56,898 nucleotides of DNA from an uncultured Lactobacillus sp. (GTDB lineage: Bacteria; Bacillota; Bacilli; Lactobacillales; Lactobacillaceae), in contig CAMKZU010000011.1 in the NCBI GenBank assembly GCA_946477855.1, positions 1-56,898 of the forward strand, written 5' to 3'. Each line of letters begins with the position of its first letter. The stretch's first letter is position 1. The notes below the pieces were generated by a model, which saw only the letters and a list, made by a program, of their open reading frames with translations, was not told the DNA's origin and made no database searches. Below are positions 39,818 to 51,674 of the stretch, piece by piece. The position numbers were made by a program, and so were the translations under genes.

Positions 39818-39845
39818 TTGCAAAATGAGATTGGTTTGCTATAAT
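39818..39845 (+). promoter_or_regulatory. Promoter of tRNA-Gly
   Basis: TTGCAA (39818-39823) and TATAAT (39840-39845) with a 16-base spacer, 13 bases before the tRNA. Confidence 0.65.
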
Positions 39846-39857
39846 AATATTTGTCTT

Positions 39858-39929
39858 GCGGAAGTAGTTCAGTGGTAGAACATCACCTTGCCATGGTGGG
39901 GGTCGCGGGTTCGAATCCCGTCTTCCGCT
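39858..39929 (+). tRNA. tRNA-Gly (GCC)
   Basis: The 72 bases fold as a full cloverleaf: acceptor GCGGAAG/CTTCCGC, D-arm GTTC/GAAC, anticodon stem TCACC/GGTGG with loop TTGCCAT (anticodon GCC) and T-arm GCGGG/CCCGT. CCA is not encoded. Confidence 0.97.
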
Positions 39930-39940
39930 CTAGGAAAAAG

Positions 39941-39966
39941 ACTCACCAAAAGTGGTGAGTTTTTTT
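39941..39966 (+). terminator. Terminator after tRNA-Gly
   Basis: ACTCACC pairs with GGTGAGT in a tight hairpin followed by a T tract; tRNA-Pro begins seven bases later. Confidence 0.85.
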
Positions 39967-39972
39967 AATAAA

Positions 39973-40046
<74 letters not shown>

Positions 40047-40054
40047 TTATCGCT

Positions 40055-40098
40055 ATCTCATACTTGTAATTTTAAATTTGCAAGTATGAGATTTTTTT
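40055..40098 (+). terminator. Terminator after tRNA-Pro
   Basis: ATCTCATACTTG pairs perfectly with CAAGTATGAGAT, followed by a T tract. Confidence 0.88.
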
Positions 40099-40278
40099 AT
40101 ACTTTACCAAGGCAATAACAAATATTTCTTAGTAATTTTAATTAACAATCGTTGTCATGAAAGAAAAGCCGGCTTTAAGGACTAAAAAAGCCAATTGAGT
40201 TTTAAAACTGAAAATAATATACTAATAAAAATAAATTATTAAAATCTGGTGATAGATTTTTTAGGAGAATTTTTAACT

Positions 40279-40467
40279 ATGAGCCGCATTGAACAAAGCC
40301 TGATCTATGGCATTTCGTTTTTTATTTTTGGATTATGTTATAGTCTATTTATTGATCAAAAAATTGTTTTTCCCAATAGAGTCATCCAGGATTTAATTAG
40401 AATGATTGCTTATGTACTTTTTGCATTATTAGTTGGTAAAATTATCTCCCATTTTAAAACTAAATAG
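40279..40467 (+). CDS. Small hypothetical membrane protein
   Basis: This 62-residue protein has two hydrophobic segments (about residues 9-24 and 39-55) and a basic end (KIISHFKTK). I chose ATG 40279, which has TAGGAGAA upstream; an in-frame GTG 30 bases earlier would include that site in the coding part. I do not recognise the family. It lies between the tRNA genes and clpC with its own spacing on both sides. The coding potential is supported by the RBS and by codon use, but the role is unknown. Confidence 0.6.
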   Translation: MSRIEQSLIYGISFFIFGLCYSLFIDQKIVFPNRVIQDLIRMIAYVLFALLVGKIISHFKTK

Positions 40468-40543
40468 TCAAGTTACCGTGGTTCATTTTAGGAGCATACT
40501 AAATAAAGAAGAATGTTAATTCGCAAGAAGTACTTGTCTTTGA

Positions 40544-40549
40544 TATAAT
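40544..40549 (+). promoter_or_regulatory. -10 element upstream of clpC
   Basis: A perfect TATAAT with a weak -35 region. It would give a leader of about 100 bases before clpC. Confidence 0.4.
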
Positions 40550-40626
40550 GATTGCAAAGTTTTTTGACATGACACTTACATTTGGCCTCAAACAGAATAT
40601 TTTACAAATTCTCAAAAAGGTTTATA

Positions 40627-40636
40627 GTGTATACAC
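40627..40636. promoter_or_regulatory. Palindrome upstream of clpC
   Basis: GTGTATACAC is a perfect ten-base palindrome about 20 bases before the clpC start. It does not match the CtsR heptad repeat or the HrcA CIRCE element. Its role is unknown. Confidence 0.3.
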
Positions 40637-40657
40637 GACATTTTTAAAGGTGGTGCT

Positions 40658-43156
40658 ATGATGAAAAAATCTTATACGACTAGTGCAAACCAAGTATTAG
40701 AAATTGCACGAGAGCAAGCACAGAATTTTCATCATCGTTTGATTGGTACTGAACATGTACTGCTCGCGATGGTAATTGAATCTGATGGTGAAGCTGGCAA
40801 AAATTTGCGGGCTTGGGGTGCAACACCGAAGGCAATTCGTGAGGAAATTGAACGTTATACGGGATACGGCTCAGCTGGCAAAACCAGTTTTATGCAAATG
40901 TCTCCTCGTTTAAGTATGGTTTTAGCGTATGCTGGCACTTTGGCAGAACGTGAAGGCTCTTCTAAAATTAAAACTTGCCATATTCTATTGGGTTTGGTTT
41001 TAAATGAACAAATTCTGGCATCAGTTATTTTGCGTAACTTAAATATCGATCTTGATGGTTTACGTAATGATATTCTTCATAGTTTAGGTGAAGATGAGCA
41101 AGATATGGATGAAAACGAGCAAGACGATAATAGTTGGTCAAGCTTTAATGGTTCTGAAGAAAGCACAAACAAAAATTCAAGCACGCCCACTCTTGATCAA
41201 GTATCGGTTAACTTGAATGAACGTGCTGAAAACGGTGAAATTGATCCGGTTATTGGCCGCGATCGCGAAGTTGCCCGTGTAATCGAAATTCTATCTCGGC
41301 GTAACAAAAATAATCCTGTTTTAATTGGCGAACCGGGAGTTGGTAAGACAGCAGTGGCAGAAGCTATTGCGACTGCTATTGTCGCTAAAAAAGTGCCACA
41401 TGATTTACTTAAGAAACAGGTTATTTCACTTGATTTAGGTGGTCTAGTTGCCGGCACCAAATACCGCGGTGAATTTGAAGATCGAATGAAGAAAATCATT
41501 AAGGAAATTACCGTAAACGGCAATATCATACTATTTGTAGATGAAATGCATACTCTTATTGGTGCAGGCGGAGCTGAAGGTTCAATTGATGCAGCCAACA
41601 TTTTAAAACCATCTCTAGCTCGAGGTGATATTCAAATGATTGGTGCTACCACTTTTGATGAATATCAAAAATATGTTGAAAAAGATCAGGCTTTGGCACG
41701 TCGTTTCCAAATTGTCAGGTTAAATGAACCTTCTAGAAGTGAAACTTTGGCAATCTTAAACGGATTAAAGCCTAAATATGAAAAGTTCCACCATGTTAAA
41801 ATTTCAACTTCAGCTTTGGAAAATGCAGTTGATCTTTCCAGTCGCTACATTTCAGATAGGTATTTACCTGATAAGGCTATTGACTTGATTGATGAGGCTA
41901 GTGCGGCGGTTAAGATTAAGTCTGGTAAAGGTTCAAATAATCAGTTATTGCAGATTAATGATCAAATTGAAAAAGTAATCAGTGAGAAAAATCGTGCTGC
42001 CGTTAACCAGAACTTTGCTAAAGCTGCTCAGTTGCAAGAAAGACAAAACAGCTTGCAGAGAAGACAAGATGAGCTAACTGCTAAACTTGATCAGGCAACT
42101 AGCAAAGATGCTGTGGTTCAGCCTGAAGATGTAGCTAAAGTAGTTTCTAACTGGACGGGCGTTCCGGTTACACAAATGAATAGGGACGAAACTAAACAGC
42201 TGGCCAACCTTGAAACTGATTTACATAAACGCATAATTGGTCAAGATAAAGCAGTTACTGCTGTTAGCCGGGCAGTGCGCCGCAGCCGCAGCGGAATCAA
42301 AGATGAAAATAGACCAATCGGTTCATTCTTATTCTTGGGCCCAACGGGTGTTGGTAAAACTGAACTAGCAAAAGCTATTGCTGCAGCTATCTTTGGTTCG
42401 GAAAACAATTTAATCAGAATTGATATGTCCGAGTATATGGATCAGATTGCCAATAGTAAATTGATTGGCTCGGCACCAGGATATGTTGGCTATGATGAAG
42501 GTGGTCAATTAACTGAACAAGTTCGCCGCCACCCATACTCAGTTGTATTATTGGATGAAGTTGAAAAAGCCCATCCAGACGTATTTAACTTATTGCTGCA
42601 AGTTCTTGAAGATGGTTTCTTAACAGATTCAAAGGGCCGCAAAGTAGACTTTAAAAACACTATTATTATCATGACTTCCAACTTAGGCTCACGTTCATTG
42701 TTTGAGACACAAGCTGTTGGTTTTAATGCCGATAATACCAGTCAGGTTAAAATGCGTCAGGATCGAGTACGGCAGGCTTTAAAACAATTCTTTAGACCAG
42801 AATTTCTTAACAGAATTGATGAGACAATTATTTTTGATGAGCTCAATCAAAAACAATTGCGTCAGATTGTAACGCTCTTAACGCGCAGATTAATCAATCG
42901 TTTGCATAAGCAAGGCGTACAGCTAAAGATTTCCCGTGCTGCTTTAGATAAGATTGCTAAAGATGGATATAATCCTGAGATGGGGGCTCGTCCACTGCGT
43001 CGTGCAATTCAAAAAGATATTGAAGATGAGATTGCTTCTATGCTTATTAAGGGTGATCTTCAAGCAGGAGACACATTAAAGATTGGTTGCAGTCGCAATC
43101 ATTTGAAATTTGATGTAATTAAAGAAGATAAAAATAATTTAGTAGGCGCAAAGTAA
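40658..43156 (+). CDS. clpC: ATP-dependent Clp protease ATP-binding subunit ClpC
   Basis: This 832-residue AAA+ unfoldase has an N-terminal Clp-N double repeat (residues 1-145, no zinc finger as in ClpE), a first ATPase with Walker [10 protein letters not shown] (about 225), a middle region with a UVR-like helix pair ([20 protein letters not shown]) and a second ATPase with GPTGVGKTE (about 565). The loop AVGF near 685 is the ClpP-docking tripeptide type. It feeds damaged proteins to ClpP. The start is ATG 40658 (or the next ATG) after AAAGGTGG. No CtsR box is visible upstream. Confidence 0.92.
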   Translation: MMKKSYTTSANQVLEIAREQAQNFHHRLIGTEHVLLAMVIESDGEAGKNLRAWGATPKAIREEIERYTGYGSAGKTSFMQMSPRLSMVLAYAGTLAEREGSSKIKTCHILLGLVLNEQILASVILRNLNIDLDGLRNDILHSLGEDEQDMDENEQDDNSWSSFNGSEESTNKNSSTPTLDQVSVNLNERAENGEIDPVIGRDREVARVIEILSRRNKNNPVLIGEPGVGKTAVAEAIATAIVAKKVPHDLLKKQVISLDLGGLVAGTKYRGEFEDRMKKIIKEITVNGNIILFVDEMHTLIGAGGAEGSIDAANILKPSLARGDIQMIGATTFDEYQKYVEKDQALARRFQIVRLNEPSRSETLAILNGLKPKYEKFHHVKISTSALENAVDLSSRYISDRYLPDKAIDLIDEASAAVKIKSGKGSNNQLLQINDQIEKVISEKNRAAVNQNFAKAAQLQERQNSLQRRQDELTAKLDQATSKDAVVQPEDVAKVVSNWTGVPVTQMNRDETKQLANLETDLHKRIIGQDKAVTAVSRAVRRSRSGIKDENRPIGSFLFLGPTGVGKTELAKAIAAAIFGSENNLIRIDMSEYMDQIANSKLIGSAPGYVGYDEGGQLTEQVRRHPYSVVLLDEVEKAHPDVFNLLLQVLEDGFLTDSKGRKVDFKNTIIIMTSNLGSRSLFETQAVGFNADNTSQVKMRQDRVRQALKQFFRPEFLNRIDETIIFDELNQKQLRQIVTLLTRRLINRLHKQGVQLKISRAALDKIAKDGYNPEMGARPLRRAIQKDIEDEIASMLIKGDLQAGDTLKIGCSRNHLKFDVIKEDKNNLVGAK

Positions 43157-43161
43157 AATAA

Positions 43162-43190
43162 TTGACACACTACTAATAGTTTGCTATAGT
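43162..43190 (+). promoter_or_regulatory. Promoter of the rpoBC operon
   Basis: A perfect -35 TTGACA (43162-43167), a 17-base spacer and -10 TATAGT (43185-43190), six bases after the clpC stop. Confidence 0.8.
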
Positions 43191-43196
43191 AGTGCA

Positions 43197-43289
43197 TGAT
43201 AAAAAAGCTGATTTTCAGGATTTTGCTGATCTATTGTCCAGCAAAATAATAAAGGACAAAAACGACAATTGTTGTTTTTGTCTTTTTTA
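43197..43289 (+). ncRNA. rpoB leader RNA with hairpin and terminator (Lacto-rpoB-like)
   Basis: The leader has a nine-pair hairpin, ATTTTGCTG (43220-43228) with CAGCAAAAT (43239-43247), and a ten-base loop ending TTGTC. A terminator follows: GACAAAAAC (from 43255) with GTTTTTGTC and a T tract. The loop TTGTC can pair with GACAA at the base of the terminator's left arm. A conserved structure called Lacto-rpoB is known upstream of rpoB in Lactobacillales, and this position fits it. Identity to that motif was not tested. Confidence 0.55.
43255..43288 (+). terminator. Terminator/attenuator in the rpoB leader
   Basis: GACAAAAACGAC pairs with GTTGTTTTTGTC (one G-U pair) before a T tract. It lies downstream of the rpoB promoter, so it could stop clpC read-through and also attenuate rpoBC. 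Confidence 0.8.
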
Positions 43290-43366
43290 TGCATAAAATT
43301 CCGGCTTTTTGAATTTGTAATCAAAATGTAATATTAGCTTTCTCTGACAGAAAGGGTGTTTTCTCC

Positions 43367-46300
43367 TTGTTAAATGGACACGTAGTGAATTTTGGCAAAC
43401 ATCGGACAAGACGTAGCTTTTCCCGCATTAAAGAAGTGCTGGATCTGCCTAACTTGACAGATGTGCAGACCGAATCATACCAATGGTTTTTGGATGAGGG
43501 TATTAAAGATGTCTTTGACGATATCATGCCAATTAGTGACTTTTCAGGTAAGCTTTCCCTCGAATATTTAGGTTATAAGCTGCAAAAACCTAAATATACC
43601 GTCGATGAAGCACGTGATCACGATGCGACTTATGCCGCACCAATGCACGTAACTTTAAAATTAACTAATCAAAAAACCGGTGAAATTAAAACCCAAGATG
43701 TTTTCTTTGGTGATTTACCGTTAATGACCGAATCTGGTTCATTTATTATCAATGGTGCCGAAAGAGTTATCGTTTCTCAGTTAGTTAGATCACCTAGTGT
43801 TTATTATTCGGGTGATTATGACAAGAATGGTCGCCAGATTTTTGGTACTACGGTAATTCCTAACCGTGGTGCTTGGCTTGAATATGAAACTGATGCTAAA
43901 AATGTATCTTATGTGCGTGTTGACCGCACCCGTAAGCTTCCTCTGACTGTTTTAGTCAGAGCTCTTGGTATCGGCTCAGATGATGAAATTTTAGATGTTT
44001 TTGGTCAAAGTGATACATTGCAATTTACTTTGGATAAAGACGTCCATAAGAATCCGGCTGATTCCCGTGTAGCTGAAGCATTAAAGGATATTTATGAACG
44101 TTTACGTCCCGGTGAGCCAAAAACGACTGATTCTTCACGTTCACTTCTTTATGCACGTTTCTTTGACCCACGTCGCTATGATTTAGCGCCGGTTGGTCGT
44201 TATAAAGTTAACAAGAAATTATCATTAAAGAGCCGCTTATATGGTCAGACTTTAGCAGAAACTTTAGCAGATCCGGATACAGGCGAGATTATTGCTAAAA
44301 AGGGTACTGTTGTTACCCACGAAGTAATGGACTCTTTAGAAAAATACCTTGATCGTGATGACTTTAAGATGGTGACCTATCAGCCATCTAAAGAGGGCGT
44401 TTTACCTGATCCTATTAATGTGCAGGAAATTAAGGTTTACTCAAAAGTTAACCCAGAGCGTGTTGTCAAGATAATTTCTAACGGTCACATTGACAAGAAA
44501 GTTAAGTATCTGACACCTGCTGATGTTTTAGCATCAATTAATTATTTCTTCTTATTGCAAGATGAAATTGGTAATACTGATGATATTGATCACTTGGGTA
44601 ATCGCCGCATTCGTCGTGTTGGGGAATTACTGCAAAACCAATTTAGAATTGGTTTGGCGCGCATGGAACGTGTTGTAAGGGAAAGAATGTCAATTCAAGA
44701 CCCTTCAACTGTGACACCGCAGCAATTAATTAACATCAGACCAATTGTCGCCAGCATCAAAGAATTCTTTGGTTCATCACAATTGTCACAGTTTATGGAT
44801 CAACATAACCCGTTGGGTGAGCTAACTCACAAACGTCGTATGTCAGCTTTGGGGCCTGGTGGTTTAACTCGTGACCGTGCCGGTTATGAAGTGCGTGACG
44901 TTCACTATACTCAATACGGCCGTTTGTGCCCGATTGAAACTCCTGAAGGTCCTAACATTGGTTTAATTAACTCCTTGGCTACTTATGCGATTATCAATAA
45001 GTACGGTTTTATTGAAACCCCTTATCGTCGCGTTTCTTGGACTACTCATAAGGTTACTGACAAAATTGATTACCTGACTGCTGATGTTGAGGATAACTAT
45101 ATTATTGCGGGTGCTAATACCCCTCTTAATCCAGATGGTTCATTTAAGGATGATCTGGTTTTAGCAAGACACAAGGAAGATAACGTCGAAGTTAGTCCAG
45201 ATAAAATTGATTACATGGACGTTATTCCTAAGCAGGTTGTTTCTGTTGCTTCAGCATGTATTCCATTTTTGGAAAACGATGACTCTAACCGTGCTTTGAT
45301 GGGTGCTAACCAGCAAAGACAGGCTGCGCCTTTAATTAATCCGCATAGCTGCCTTGTTGGTACGGGAATGGAGTACCGCGCAGCTCATGATTCAGGTGCC
45401 GCAGTTTTAGCTAAAGCAGCTGGTAAAGTTGAATATGTTGATGCCAATACAATTAGAGTAAGACGTGCTGACAGTACCTTGGATAAATATGTCCTTGAAA
45501 AGTACCGTCGCTCAAACAACTCTAAATCATATAACCAAACGCCAAACGTTAAGCTGGGTGATCAGGTTGAAAAGGGCGAGGTCATCGCTAATGGTCCGAC
45601 AATGGATCACGGCGAACTGGCTTTAGGTCAAAACCCTGTAATCGCCTTTATGACTTGGAACATGTATAACTATGAAGATGCTATCATGCTTTCTGAACGT
45701 CTGGTTAAGGATGATGTCTATACTTCAATCAGTATTGAAGACTATGAATCTGAAGCTCGTGATACTAAGCTTGGACCAGAAGAAATTACCCGTGAACTAC
45801 CTAATGTGGGTGAAGATGCGCTAAAAGATCTTGATGGTCAAGGTATCGTTCGTGTTGGTGCCGAAGTTCATGACGGAGATATTTTGGTTGGTAAAGTAAC
45901 ACCTAAAGGAGTTACTGAATTATCAGCTGAAGAAAGACTTCTCCACGCTATTTTTGGTGAAAAAGCACGTGAAGTACGTGATACTTCATTACGTGTTCCT
46001 CACGGCGGTGGCGGAATTGTCCGCGATGTCAAAGTTTATACACGTGAAAACGGCGATGAACTTTCTCCTGGAGTTAATACTTTAGTCCGCGTTTATATCG
46101 CACAAAAGAGAAAGATTCAAGTCGGAGATAAGATGTCCGGTCGTCACGGTAACAAGGGTACTGTTGCTGCAGTTGTTCCTGAAGAAGATATGCCATACTT
46201 ACCAGATGGTACACCAGTAGATATTTGTTTAAACCCAATGGGTGTCCCTTCACGTATGAATATTGGACAGCTTTTGGAACTACACTTGGGTCGTGCCGCA

Positions 46301-47005
46301 GCTAATTTAGGTATTCATGTGGCAACACCAGTATTTGATGGTGCCAATGAAGATGATGTTTGGGACACAGTTCATAAAGCTGGTATTGATAAAGATGGTA
46401 AAACCGTTCTTTACGATGGCCGCACAGGTGAACCATTCCATAACCGTGTTTCAGTTGGTATCATGCATTATCTGAAATTGACTCACATGGTTGATGATAA
46501 GATTCACGCACGTTCAATTGGGCCTTACTCATTAGTAACGCAACAACCTCTTGGTGGTAAAGCACAGTTTGGTGGACAGCGTTTTGGTGAAATGGAAGTT
46601 TGGGCTCTGGAAGCTTATGGTGCAGCATATACTTTGCAGGAAATTTTGACTTATAAATCAGATGATGTTGTTGGCCGTGTCAAAGCTTATGAAGCTATTG
46701 TCAAGGGTGAAAGAATTCCAAAACCAGGTGTTCCTGAATCATTCCGTGTCCTAGTTAAAGAATTGCAATCTTTAGGATTGGATATTCGTGTTCTTGACAT
46801 GAATCATAAAGAAATCGAATTGCGTGATATGGATGATGATTCAAATGAGCATTTGAACATTGATACTCTTTCAAAGATGGCTGAAGAGCAACAAAAGAAG
46901 AAGTTAGCCGCAGAAACTACAGATTCTGAAGATAATGAAGAAGCAGCAGAGGAATTGGATACCCCTGTAGATCAGTCTGACGATGATAATAAGATTTCTC
47001 AATAA
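43367..47005 (+). CDS. rpoB: DNA-directed RNA polymerase subunit beta
   Basis: This 1212-residue core subunit has the rifampicin region [15 protein letters not shown] to [21 protein letters not shown] (about residues 470-502) with the wild-type Asp, His and Ser at the classical resistance positions. [16 protein letters not shown] and [15 protein letters not shown] form parts of the active centre. The C-terminus ends in an acidic, Glu/Asp-rich tail. The start is TTG 43367 ([12 protein letters not shown]), the usual family start, with AAAGGGTG upstream. rpoC follows after 16 bases. Confidence 0.98.
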   Translation: MLNGHVVNFGKHRTRRSFSRIKEVLDLPNLTDVQTESYQWFLDEGIKDVFDDIMPISDFSGKLSLEYLGYKLQKPKYTVDEARDHDATYAAPMHVTLKLTNQKTGEIKTQDVFFGDLPLMTESGSFIINGAERVIVSQLVRSPSVYYSGDYDKNGRQIFGTTVIPNRGAWLEYETDAKNVSYVRVDRTRKLPLTVLVRALGIGSDDEILDVFGQSDTLQFTLDKDVHKNPADSRVAEALKDIYERLRPGEPKTTDSSRSLLYARFFDPRRYDLAPVGRYKVNKKLSLKSRLYGQTLAETLADPDTGEIIAKKGTVVTHEVMDSLEKYLDRDDFKMVTYQPSKEGVLPDPINVQEIKVYSKVNPERVVKIISNGHIDKKVKYLTPADVLASINYFFLLQDEIGNTDDIDHLGNRRIRRVGELLQNQFRIGLARMERVVRERMSIQDPSTVTPQQLINIRPIVASIKEFFGSSQLSQFMDQHNPLGELTHKRRMSALGPGGLTRDRAGYEVRDVHYTQYGRLCPIETPEGPNIGLINSLATYAIINKYGFIETPYRRVSWTTHKVTDKIDYLTADVEDNYIIAGANTPLNPDGSFKDDLVLARHKEDNVEVSPDKIDYMDVIPKQVVSVASACIPFLENDDSNRALMGANQQRQAAPLINPHSCLVGTGMEYRAAHDSGAAVLAKAAGKVEYVDANTIRVRRADSTLDKYVLEKYRRSNNSKSYNQTPNVKLGDQVEKGEVIANGPTMDHGELALGQNPVIAFMTWNMYNYEDAIMLSERLVKDDVYTSISIEDYESEARDTKLGPEEITRELPNVGEDALKDLDGQGIVRVGAEVHDGDILVGKVTPKGVTELSAEERLLHAIFGEKAREVRDTSLRVPHGGGGIVRDVKVYTRENGDELSPGVNTLVRVYIAQKRKIQVGDKMSGRHGNKGTVAAVVPEEDMPYLPDGTPVDICLNPMGVPSRMNIGQLLELHLGRAAANLGIHVATPVFDGANEDDVWDTVHKAGIDKDGKTVLYDGRTGEPFHNRVSVGIMHYLKLTHMVDDKIHARSIGPYSLVTQQPLGGKAQFGGQRFGEMEVWALEAYGAAYTLQEILTYKSDDVVGRVKAYEAIVKGERIPKPGVPESFRVLVKELQSLGLDIRVLDMNHKEIELRDMDDDSNEHLNIDTLSKMAEEQQKKKLAAETTDSEDNEEAAEELDTPVDQSDDDNKISQ

Positions 47006-47021
47006 GTAGGAGGTTAAACTT

Positions 47022-50000
47022 TTGATCGACGTAAATAAATTTGAAAGCATGCAGATTGGCCTTGCATCTCCGAACAAAATTCGCAGCTGGTCATACGGTG
47101 AAGTTAAAAAGCCTGAGACTATTAATTACCGTACGTTAAAGCCGGAAAAAGATGGTCTATTTGATGAACGCATTTTTGGGCCAACAAAGGACTGGTCATG
47201 TGCATGTGGTAAATACAAAGGTGTGAGATACCGCGGCATTGTTTGTGACCGCTGTGGTGTTGAAGTTACCTCCTCTAAAGTCAGAAGAGAACGCATGGGT
47301 CATATTGAATTGGCTGCGCCAGTTACTCACATTTGGTACTTCAAAGGGATTCCTTCAAGAATGGGACTCATTTTGGATATTTCTCCCAGACTCCTTGAAG
47401 AAGTTATCTACTTTGCTGCGTACATCGTAATTGATCCTGGTGATACTGACCTTGAGTTTAAACAACTTTTAACCGAAGCAGAATATCGTGAACAAAAGGC
47501 AAAATACGGCAATCGTTTTATTGCTAAAATGGGTGCCGAAGCAATTCGCGATTTACTGCAAAAAGTTGATTTAAATAAAGAAGTTGCCAGTTTAAAGAAG
47601 GAATTGGAAACTGCTACTGGTCAAAAACGGACACGTGCAATTAGAAGACTCGACATTTTAGATGCATTTAAGGATTCTGGCAACAAGCCAGAATGGATGG
47701 TTATTGATGCAGTACCTGTTATTCCACCAGACTTGCGCCCAATGGTTCAACTTGAAGGTGGACGGTTTGCGACCTCTGACCTCAACGATTTATACAGAAG
47801 AGTCATTAACCGTAACAATCGTTTAAAGAGACTGTTAGACCTAAATGCACCAAATATCATTGTGCAAAACGAAAAACGAATGCTGCAAGAAGCAGTTGAT
47901 GCGCTAATTGATAACGGTCGTCGCGGTCGTTCAGTTGTGGGCCCGGGCAACAGACCACTTAAATCACTTTCACACATGCTTAAGGGTAAGCAAGGTCGCT
48001 TCCGTCAAAACTTACTAGGTAAGCGTGTTGATTACTCAGGTCGTTCTGTTATCGATGTTTCACCAAAATTGAAATTTTATCAATGTGGTGTGCCTAGACC
48101 AATGGCTTTAGAGTTATTTAAACCATTTGTAATGCACGAATTGGTTCAGCGTAAGATTGCCACTAATATTAAGAGTGCCAAGCGTAAGATTGATCGTGAA
48201 GATGATGATGTCTGGGATGTACTAGAAGATGTGATCAAGGAAAGAACGGTATTATTAAACCGTGCTCCTACATTGCACCGTTTGAGTATTCAGGCTTTTG
48301 AGCCGGTCTTAGTACCTGGAAAATCAATTCGTTTGCACCCACTTGCTTGTGAAGCCTACAATGCCGACTTCGATGGTGACCAGATGGCTATTCACGTGCC
48401 GCTTTCTGACGAAGCTGTTGCAGAATCACGTATGTTAATGCTGGCAGCTCATCATATTCTTGCTCCTAAGGACGGTAAACCTATTGTTACTCCTTCTCAG
48501 GATATAGTTTTGGGTAACTACTGGTTGACCCAAGCTGAAAAGGGTCGTGAAGGTGAAGGTATGATTTTCAATTCACCGGACGAAGCTACTGTAGCTTATA
48601 CCAACGGTGATATTCACTATCACACTATCATTGGGATGTCTGCCGATTCAATGCCAAAGAAAGCATGGCCTAAGGGTTATGAGCATGGTATTTTCATCAC
48701 AACATATGGACGTATTATTTTTAACCAAATCTTCCCTGAAGATTACTTCTACGTTAACGAGCCTACAGAAGAAAATTTGAATAATCCACTTGCTGCTAAG
48801 TATTTCTTGGAACCAGGAGAGGATATTCATGAAAAGATTGACACCGTAGCTGGTGATCTAATTTCAACTCCGTTTAAGAAGTCATTCTTATCTGATTCTA
48901 TTGCTACTATTTACAAGTATTACAAAGTTCAGAGAACTTCCGAATATCTTGATGATTTGAAGACCTTGGGCTACACCAGCTCAACAACTTCAGGAATTAC
49001 TATTGGTATGACTGATGTTCCTGAAATTCAGGATAAAGATGAAAAGGTAGCAAAAGCGCACAAGCAGGTTGACGTTGTTTCTAAGCAATTTAGACGAGGA
49101 CTGATCACTGAGCAAGAGCGTCATGACAGAGTAATTAGTATTTGGAATGATTGTAAGGATCAGGTACAAAACGAAATTGCCCAGATTTATGATCCACGTA
49201 ATCCTATTACGATCATGGCCGACTCTGGTGCCCGTGGTAACATTTCTAACTTTACCCAGCTTGCAGGTATGCGTGGCCTAATGGCGACTCCAAACGGTGG
49301 ATTGTTCGAAATCCCAGTTACTTCCAACTTTAAGGAAGGATTATCTGTACTGGAATTATTCATGTCCACTCACGGTGCTCGTAAGGGAATGACTGATACT
49401 GCTTTGAAGACGGCTCAATCTGGCTACTTAACCCGTCGTTTGGTTGACGTTGCCCAAGACGTTATTATCCGTGATGATGATTGTGGTACCGACCGTGGTA
49501 TTGACGTTCATGCAATCATGGAAGGTGACGAATTAATTGAGCCACTTTATGACCGTCTATTAGGTCGCTTTACAGCAGAAACAGTTAAGGATCCAAAGAC
49601 AGGTGAAGCTATTGTTGGCCGTAACGTTATGATGGACGAGAATTTGGCACACCAAATTTGTGATGCTGGTGTAACTAATGTCAAGATAAGATCTATTTTA
49701 ACTTGTGATACGCCACACGGTGTCTGCCGTAAATGTTATGGTATGAACTTAGCTACTGGTGAGGAAGTTGAAGTTGGTGAAGCAGTAGGTACAGTTGCTG
49801 CTCAATCAATTGGTGAGCCTGGTACACAGCTTACTTTACGTACTTTCCACAACGGTGGTGTTGCCGGCGCTGAAGATATCACACAAGGTCTTCCTCGTGT
49901 GCAAGAATTATTTGAAGCACGTAATCCTAAAGGTCGTGCAGTAATTTCAGAAGTCGACGGAGTGATTGATTCAATTCAAGAAAACCCTGCAGAACATACT

Positions 50001-50681
50001 CGTGAAATTACTGTTAAAGGTAGAATTGATACCAGAAGTTATAGCGTACCTTATACAGCATCTGTAGCAGTAGCTGAAGGTGATGAGGTCAGTCGTGGTG
50101 ACAAATTGACTCTGGGTTCAATTGATCCTAAGGAGTTAATCCAAGTTACTGATACTTTAACTACTGAAGAATATATTCTAGTAGAAGTTCAAAAAGCTTA
50201 TAGAATGCAAGGTGTTGATATTTCTGATAAGCACGTCGAGGTTCTAACCAGACAAATGCTGCAGAAAGTCCGCGTCCTTGATCCTGGTGAAACTGATCTT
50301 TTACCAGGTGAAATTATGGATATTGGTCAATTTAAAGACCGCAATACATCTGTAATTATTTCTGGTGGTATTCCTGCAACTGCGCAAAGCGTAATTTTGG
50401 GTATCACTAAGGCAGCCCTTGAAACTAATAGTTTCTTGTCTGCTGCTTCCTTCCAAGAAACTACTCGTGTTCTGACAGATGCTTCTATTAGAGGCAAGAA
50501 TGATCCGCTACTTGGATTAAAGGAAAATGTTATTATTGGTAAGATTATTCCAGCTGGTACAGGTCTTCCGATTTATCGTGATATGGAACCTGAGTCAGAT
50601 GTAAAGAAACCTAAATCTGTTTATTCAATTGCTGATATTGAAAAAAAGATGAAGGAAGCTGACCAAGCTAAGGAATCATAA
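47022..50681 (+). CDS. rpoC: DNA-directed RNA polymerase subunit beta'
   Basis: This 1219-residue subunit carries the N-terminal zinc finger [20 protein letters not shown] (about residues 60-80), the catalytic magnesium motif NADFDGDQM (about 447-455) and the second zinc site with [22 protein letters not shown]-like and [18 protein letters not shown] (trigger loop area) are present. It forms the polymerase clamp and active site with RpoB. The start is TTG with AGGAGG upstream. The C-terminus is short and charged. A strong terminator follows. Confidence 0.98.
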   Translation: MIDVNKFESMQIGLASPNKIRSWSYGEVKKPETINYRTLKPEKDGLFDERIFGPTKDWSCACGKYKGVRYRGIVCDRCGVEVTSSKVRRERMGHIELAAPVTHIWYFKGIPSRMGLILDISPRLLEEVIYFAAYIVIDPGDTDLEFKQLLTEAEYREQKAKYGNRFIAKMGAEAIRDLLQKVDLNKEVASLKKELETATGQKRTRAIRRLDILDAFKDSGNKPEWMVIDAVPVIPPDLRPMVQLEGGRFATSDLNDLYRRVINRNNRLKRLLDLNAPNIIVQNEKRMLQEAVDALIDNGRRGRSVVGPGNRPLKSLSHMLKGKQGRFRQNLLGKRVDYSGRSVIDVSPKLKFYQCGVPRPMALELFKPFVMHELVQRKIATNIKSAKRKIDREDDDVWDVLEDVIKERTVLLNRAPTLHRLSIQAFEPVLVPGKSIRLHPLACEAYNADFDGDQMAIHVPLSDEAVAESRMLMLAAHHILAPKDGKPIVTPSQDIVLGNYWLTQAEKGREGEGMIFNSPDEATVAYTNGDIHYHTIIGMSADSMPKKAWPKGYEHGIFITTYGRIIFNQIFPEDYFYVNEPTEENLNNPLAAKYFLEPGEDIHEKIDTVAGDLISTPFKKSFLSDSIATIYKYYKVQRTSEYLDDLKTLGYTSSTTSGITIGMTDVPEIQDKDEKVAKAHKQVDVVSKQFRRGLITEQERHDRVISIWNDCKDQVQNEIAQIYDPRNPITIMADSGARGNISNFTQLAGMRGLMATPNGGLFEIPVTSNFKEGLSVLELFMSTHGARKGMTDTALKTAQSGYLTRRLVDVAQDVIIRDDDCGTDRGIDVHAIMEGDELIEPLYDRLLGRFTAETVKDPKTGEAIVGRNVMMDENLAHQICDAGVTNVKIRSILTCDTPHGVCRKCYGMNLATGEEVEVGEAVGTVAAQSIGEPGTQLTLRTFHNGGVAGAEDITQGLPRVQELFEARNPKGRAVISEVDGVIDSIQENPAEHTREITVKGRIDTRSYSVPYTASVAVAEGDEVSRGDKLTLGSIDPKELIQVTDTLTTEEYILVEVQKAYRMQGVDISDKHVEVLTRQMLQKVRVLDPGETDLLPGEIMDIGQFKDRNTSVIISGGIPATAQSVILGITKAALETNSFLSAASFQETTRVLTDASIRGKNDPLLGLKENVIIGKIIPAGTGLPIYRDMEPESDVKKPKSVYSIADIEKKMKEADQAKES

Positions 50682-50694
50682 AATAATTTAAATA

Positions 50695-50737
50695 AAAACT
50701 GTCCTGTTAGTATTTACTTAACAGGGCAGTTTTTTTA
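50695..50737 (+). terminator. Terminator of the rpoBC operon
   Basis: AAACTGTCCTGTTA pairs with TAACAGGGCAGTTT (one mismatch) and a long T tract follows. Confidence 0.92.
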
Positions 50738-50826
50738 TCTAATTTTCCCAAAAAAGCTGAAGTCATCCAGTAGATTGATATTACCTAAAAAAGAAAATTA
50801 AGTAACTGACTTTAAGCATTTTTATT

Positions 50827-50852
50827 AAAAAAACACTGCTGGCTTGCCAGTG
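50827..50852 (-). terminator. Terminator of the prepilin peptidase gene
   Basis: On the minus strand CACTGGC is followed by GCCAGCAGTG and seven T residues. It is just downstream of the minus-strand gene ending at 50875. Confidence 0.6.
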
Positions 50853-50874
50853 ATAATAGTATGCGCGTATTTTT

Positions 50875-51564
50875 TTAGCTGCTTAGTAATTGAATCGTCA
50901 ATCCCAAAAAGATAAACGGGACAAAAGCAATTGGCTCGTTTTCTTCTACCTGAATTGAAATAAACTTAATTAGTATTAATATTGAAGCTAATAAAAGTGT
51001 AAAATTGGCAAATTCAGGTTGGAAATAAAAAGAGAGAATTAGGTAGATTAGTAAATCGCCGCTACCCAGTTTTTGCCGATATATTTCATAGATAAAGAGA
51101 ATTAAAATGGGCAATAATTGAAAATAGTCAACAATAGTGTATTGCGGCACGGTTTTACTACCTTGAAGTAAAGCCAAGATCAATGCGGGCAGAATTAGTA
51201 TCACGTCAAATGCCTGCTTTTGATAATCGCTAATAGCAGCTAGCAGTAGACAAAAAATTACAACCGCTGTCAGAATATTGTTCTTATCGGCGAAGTTGAT
51301 AGTACAATAGGCGCAGCCACCAATAAATTCAATTACCCAGTATTCAATTGGAATTGCAGCATGACAATAGCGACAGCGTCCTTTTAAAAATAAATAGGAA
51401 ATTAATGGAATTTCATCAAGCAAGCATAACTCACAGCCGCAATAGTTGCATTTGGAGCGTGAAAAGATAAAATCCTCTTTGCCAAGACGGTCTACAACAA
51501 CACACGCATGTGAAGCTAAACAAGTTCCTATTAAAAAACTACAGATATTAAAAAGCCAGTCCAT
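50875..51564 (-). CDS. comC: Prepilin peptidase (ComC/PilD type)
   Basis: This 229-residue membrane aspartic protease cleaves and may methylate type IV-like prepilins, as needed for the competence pseudopilus. The cytoplasmic loop between helices 1 and 2 has the four-Cys zinc site CNYCGC and CRYC. The two catalytic Asp lie in AAISDYQKQAFD (about residue 112) and GSGDLLIY (about residue 168). About seven hydrophobic segments follow. The ATG has AGGAGG upstream. It lies in reverse orientation between rpoC and rpsL, with no competence operon in the window. Confidence 0.88.
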   Translation of the reverse strand: MDWLFNICSFLIGTCLASHACVVVDRLGKEDFIFSRSKCNYCGCELCLLDEIPLISYLFLKGRCRYCHAAIPIEYWVIEFIGGCAYCTINFADKNNILTAVVIFCLLLAAISDYQKQAFDVILILPALILALLQGSKTVPQYTIVDYFQLLPILILFIYEIYRQKLGSGDLLIYLILSFYFQPEFANFTLLLASILILIKFISIQVEENEPIAFVPFIFLGLTIQLLSS

Positions 51565-51620
51565 TTTTGCCTCCTATATACAAGTACGCAAGATGGGTCT
51601 TTTTTCTTGAGAAAAATGAT

Positions 51621-51648
51621 TTGCAATTTTTTGATAAACGAGTACAAT
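51621..51648 (+). promoter_or_regulatory. Promoter of rpsL-rpsG-fusA
   Basis: TTGCAA (51621-51626) and TACAAT (51643-51648) with a 16-base spacer. Confidence 0.55.
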
Positions 51649-51674
51649 AGTCATTGTGTATTTTGAAGAATTCT

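Noticed and set aside
40560-40600. CtsR box upstream of clpC (TTTGAC-like sequence)
   Set aside because: Only one half resembles the heptad; the second copy is not at the required three-base spacing.
44776-44870. Possible rifampicin-resistance change in rpoB
   Set aside because: The Asp, His and Ser positions usually mutated are all wild type.
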